A stretch of 64,000 nucleotides of DNA from Pseudobdellovibrionaceae bacterium (lineage in GTDB: Bacteria; Bdellovibrionota; Bdellovibrionia; Bdellovibrionales; UBA1609): NCBI GenBank assembly GCA_023954155.1, contig JAMLIO010000002.1, forward strand, positions 1 to 64,000, in the 5' to 3' direction. Position 1 is the first letter of the stretch. Each line of letters opens with the position of its first letter. Under the pieces are notes generated by a model. That model searched no databases and was not told the origin of the DNA. It saw only the letters and a list, made by a program, of their open reading frames with translations. The translations under genes and the position numbers were made by a program. This document shows positions 62,407-64,000 of the stretch, piece after piece.

Positions 62407-63195
62407 TTAATTATGATTATTTAAAAAGTTTTTAATAAAGTCTTCTTTGGCCAAATAGTCTATGCGGTGATGATTGCCGATGAATTTATAAAAATGCAAC
62501 TCACCAGTGGAAGTGCTAATAAGAATGATACGGCCTTCATTTCCCAGTTTTTTGAGCTCCATCAGTTTATATACGACTCCATTTATCTCTTTTTCTACAG
62601 CATGACCACCCGTGAAAGCTTTAATGCCATTTTGTCCTTGTTTTTTAACTAAACCACGAAAGATAAGAGGGAATACGCTCTTGCGGTATATGCTGTCGGT
62701 TTGGTTAAAAAGGTCAGCAACTTCTTTACTAAAGGTCACTCGCACTGGACCTAGTTCAGGAATAACAGAGTTGTAGGTCAATTGAGGGAAGAGGGGCTCG
62801 GTTGTAAAAAGATAGCGATGCAATTCTGTAACAGGAACCATATTGATGTCTACAAGCTCTGCAAACTTTTTTTCAAAGGCATCAATTTCAGTGGTGTACT
62901 TCATAAGGCGTTCCATATCTTTGTCATTCAGATCGCCTTTTTTGATAAATTCATTCACCAGCTCTTCAAGTCGATTCATCAATTTTTGCACTTGTCTTTG
63001 AGTTTGTGGGCCAGCGGTTTGTAAACCTTGTTCTATTTTTAAAAATCGAATTTGCATTTCCATGATTAAATTCTGTTGGGGAGATACAGCCTGTTCAGAG
63101 GATAAAAATGGGACACACAAGGGACTTGCCTGTACGTGGGATAAGAAGCTCAAACTGATTAGAAAAACACATAGGTTTATGACCCCAAAACGCAT
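62407..63195 (-). CDS. Secreted helical protein, unknown
   Basis: Not recognised. Start set at ATG 63195 with AAGGAGC upstream; the long frame to 63270 has no ribosome site. Signal peptide (LCVFLISLSFLSHVQA), then an amphipathic helical region (LIMEMQIRFLKIEQGLQTAGPQTQRQVQKLMNRLEELV pattern; probable coiled coil), then a compact alpha/beta end domain with repeated Gly turns (FTGGHAVEKEINGVVYKLM, EGRIILISTSTGELHFYKFIG), which looks like a toxin-like or pleckstrin-like fold but is unassigned. Convergent with recQ with 8 bp between them. Confidence 0.6.
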   Translation of the reverse strand: MRFGVINLCVFLISLSFLSHVQASPLCVPFLSSEQAVSPQQNLIMEMQIRFLKIEQGLQTAGPQTQRQVQKLMNRLEELVNEFIKKGDLNDKDMERLMKYTTEIDAFEKKFAELVDINMVPVTELHRYLFTTEPLFPQLTYNSVIPELGPVRVTFSKEVADLFNQTDSIYRKSVFPLIFRGLVKKQGQNGIKAFTGGHAVEKEINGVVYKLMELKKLGNEGRIILISTSTGELHFYKFIGNHHRIDYLAKEDFIKNFLNNHN

Positions 63196-63311
63196 TAAAG
63201 CTCCTTCATCTGGCCTTGTCTTCAAAACTAGTGCCACATCCCCCGCTTTATAAGGGGAGAGACGTGGCAAAAATGGGCTTTTATAGCGTTTTTATTTGAT
63301 TTGGCAAGGTT

Positions 63312-63557
63312 TTATTTACCTCTATGTTGAAAGTTAATGGTGTGCCTAAACCACCAGATGGTGATGAAGAAGCAGCACACGCCAGCACCAATGAAAAACA
63401 CACTGGTAGGTACAAATAGCATCTCTGCCCAGCTGACGTTGTTTTCGTGAGTCCTATAGAAGTAATAAAGCGAAAAAAATGTCAAAACAGGGAGTATCAC
63501 CAGTGCTATGGGCATGATGAATTTTGCAAGGACATGGGTTTGTTCTTTTTCGTTCAT
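63312..63557 (-). CDS. Small two-helix membrane protein
   Basis: The 81-residue product has two clear membrane helices (FIMPIALVILPVLTFFSLYYF and FVPTSVFFIGAGVCCFFITIWW) with a charged N terminus and a basic end. AAAGGAGGCCC precedes the ATG. It is a genuine small gene by ribosome site and composition; family unknown. It could be an accessory of a membrane complex. It is 116 bp upstream of, and on the same strand as, the secreted helical protein gene. Confidence 0.6.
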   Translation of the reverse strand: MNEKEQTHVLAKFIMPIALVILPVLTFFSLYYFYRTHENNVSWAEMLFVPTSVFFIGAGVCCFFITIWWFRHTINFQHRGK

Positions 63558-63842
63558 TTTGGGCCTCCTTTTTTAGATGGCCCCACACGAATCTTACTTA
63601 GGTGTATATAAAGTTGGCTTTAATGGGGCCACTCCTATCTACATTACTATTGTGCTCCAGATGGCTTTAAAAGACTTGATGATAATGTGATGAAAAAAAG
63701 TTGTTTTTAACAAATTTCCTGAAGTCTACTTTTGGGCCTTTAAGGGGCAATATATGGCATCTAAACCCAAATTGTTGGCTAAAGTTTTGCACAGGATCGC
63801 GGGTCATCTTTAAATTAAAAAGAACCCAAAAGGAGTCTCAAT

Positions 63843-64000
63843 ATGTTGAGTTTAAGAGTTTTACTTGTAACGATTTTTGTCCCTCAATTGGCTTTTGCCT
63901 TTTCTTCTGCATTCGCATCGCAATTTTGTGATGAAAATCCAAACAATGATTATATTACCCCTAGAACTGTCAATGAAAAGAACCTCAAAGAGATCTGCGA
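63843..64000 (+). CDS. Secreted protein, 5' part only
   Basis: The frame starts at ATG 63843 with AAAAGGAG seven nucleotides before it, and opens a signal peptide (LRVLLVTIFVPQLAFAFSSAFA). The mature part begins with SQFCDENPNNDYITPRT and runs out of the window, so size and function cannot be given. The 285-bp spacer before it holds only AT-rich sequence and an inverted ATGGCCCCA/TGGGGCCA pair. Confidence 0.7.
   Translation, partial: MLSLRVLLVTIFVPQLAFAFSSAFASQFCDENPNNDYITPRTVNEKNLKEIC

Noticed and set aside
63577-63631. ATGGCCCCA/TGGGGCCA pair as terminator
   Set aside because: Loop of about 38 nt and no T tract.

Overview
The window reads as ordinary chromosome of a Gram-negative (diderm) aerobic bacterium with low-to-moderate GC. 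Evidence for this is the many signal peptides, lipoboxes and probable outer-membrane barrels, and a complete quinol:cytochrome c oxidoreductase operon of the alternative complex III type (actABCDEF). The load of secreted proteases, lipoproteins and peptidoglycan-active enzymes suggests Bdellovibrionota or a related deltaproteobacterial lineage. That placement is an inference: no single gene here is diagnostic. I see no prophage, complete insertion sequence, CRISPR array or rRNA operon.

Layout. 0-5.8 kb: a secreted L,D-transpeptidase-like protein, a large secreted protein of unknown function, lgt, maf and an HD-GYP protein. 6-10.3 kb: uvrA, a Fur-family regulator and folE2. 10.3-16.5 kb: a possible small RNA, then a probable outer-membrane protein and a 1594-residue metzincin lipoprotein in one operon. 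16.8-30.2 kb: cdd, cysS, alpha/beta hydrolases, a secreted endonuclease/phosphatase-fold protein, a HEFAH protein, a lipoprotein apparently built from four ASCH-like repeats, and a penicillin-acylase-family lipoprotein. 30.4-33.3 kb: tRNA-Asp, a xylanase remnant, map, a dCMP-type deaminase and small proteins. 33.3-39.7 kb: CapA-like, rhodanese and HMA-like proteins, then thrS-infC, with infC probably starting at AUU. 39.8-46.4 kb: a lipid-type cluster (barrel protein, hydrolase, acyl-CoA ligase, KASIII-like synthase; divergent SDR and hydrolase). 46.6-53.8 kb: the act operon. 54.2-64 kb: an M3 peptidase, secreted proteins, grxB, a second L,D-transpeptidase, recQ, and the start of a secreted protein cut by the window edge.

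The most unusual content is intergenic. Four copies (near 1, 56.2, 58.5 and 58.9 kb) share a roughly 92-bp imperfect hairpin whose apical stem shows compensatory base changes. In two copies the hairpin lies at the centre of 65-77-bp inverted arms that match almost perfectly within a copy but differ between copies. A fifth element at 34.5 kb has the same design with an unrelated GC-rich core. A 63-bp inverted copy of part of a neighbouring gene lies at 954-1017. Together these suggest a local process, such as template switching or hairpin-directed conversion, that makes or maintains long perfect inverted repeats, or selection on very long hairpins between genes.

Most genes form short minus-strand operons with small gaps or 1-14 nt overlaps. 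Several annotated starts were moved to downstream ATG or GTG codons where a Shine-Dalgarno sequence and a signal peptide agree. The reading is by eye; family calls rest on motifs, not on database searches.
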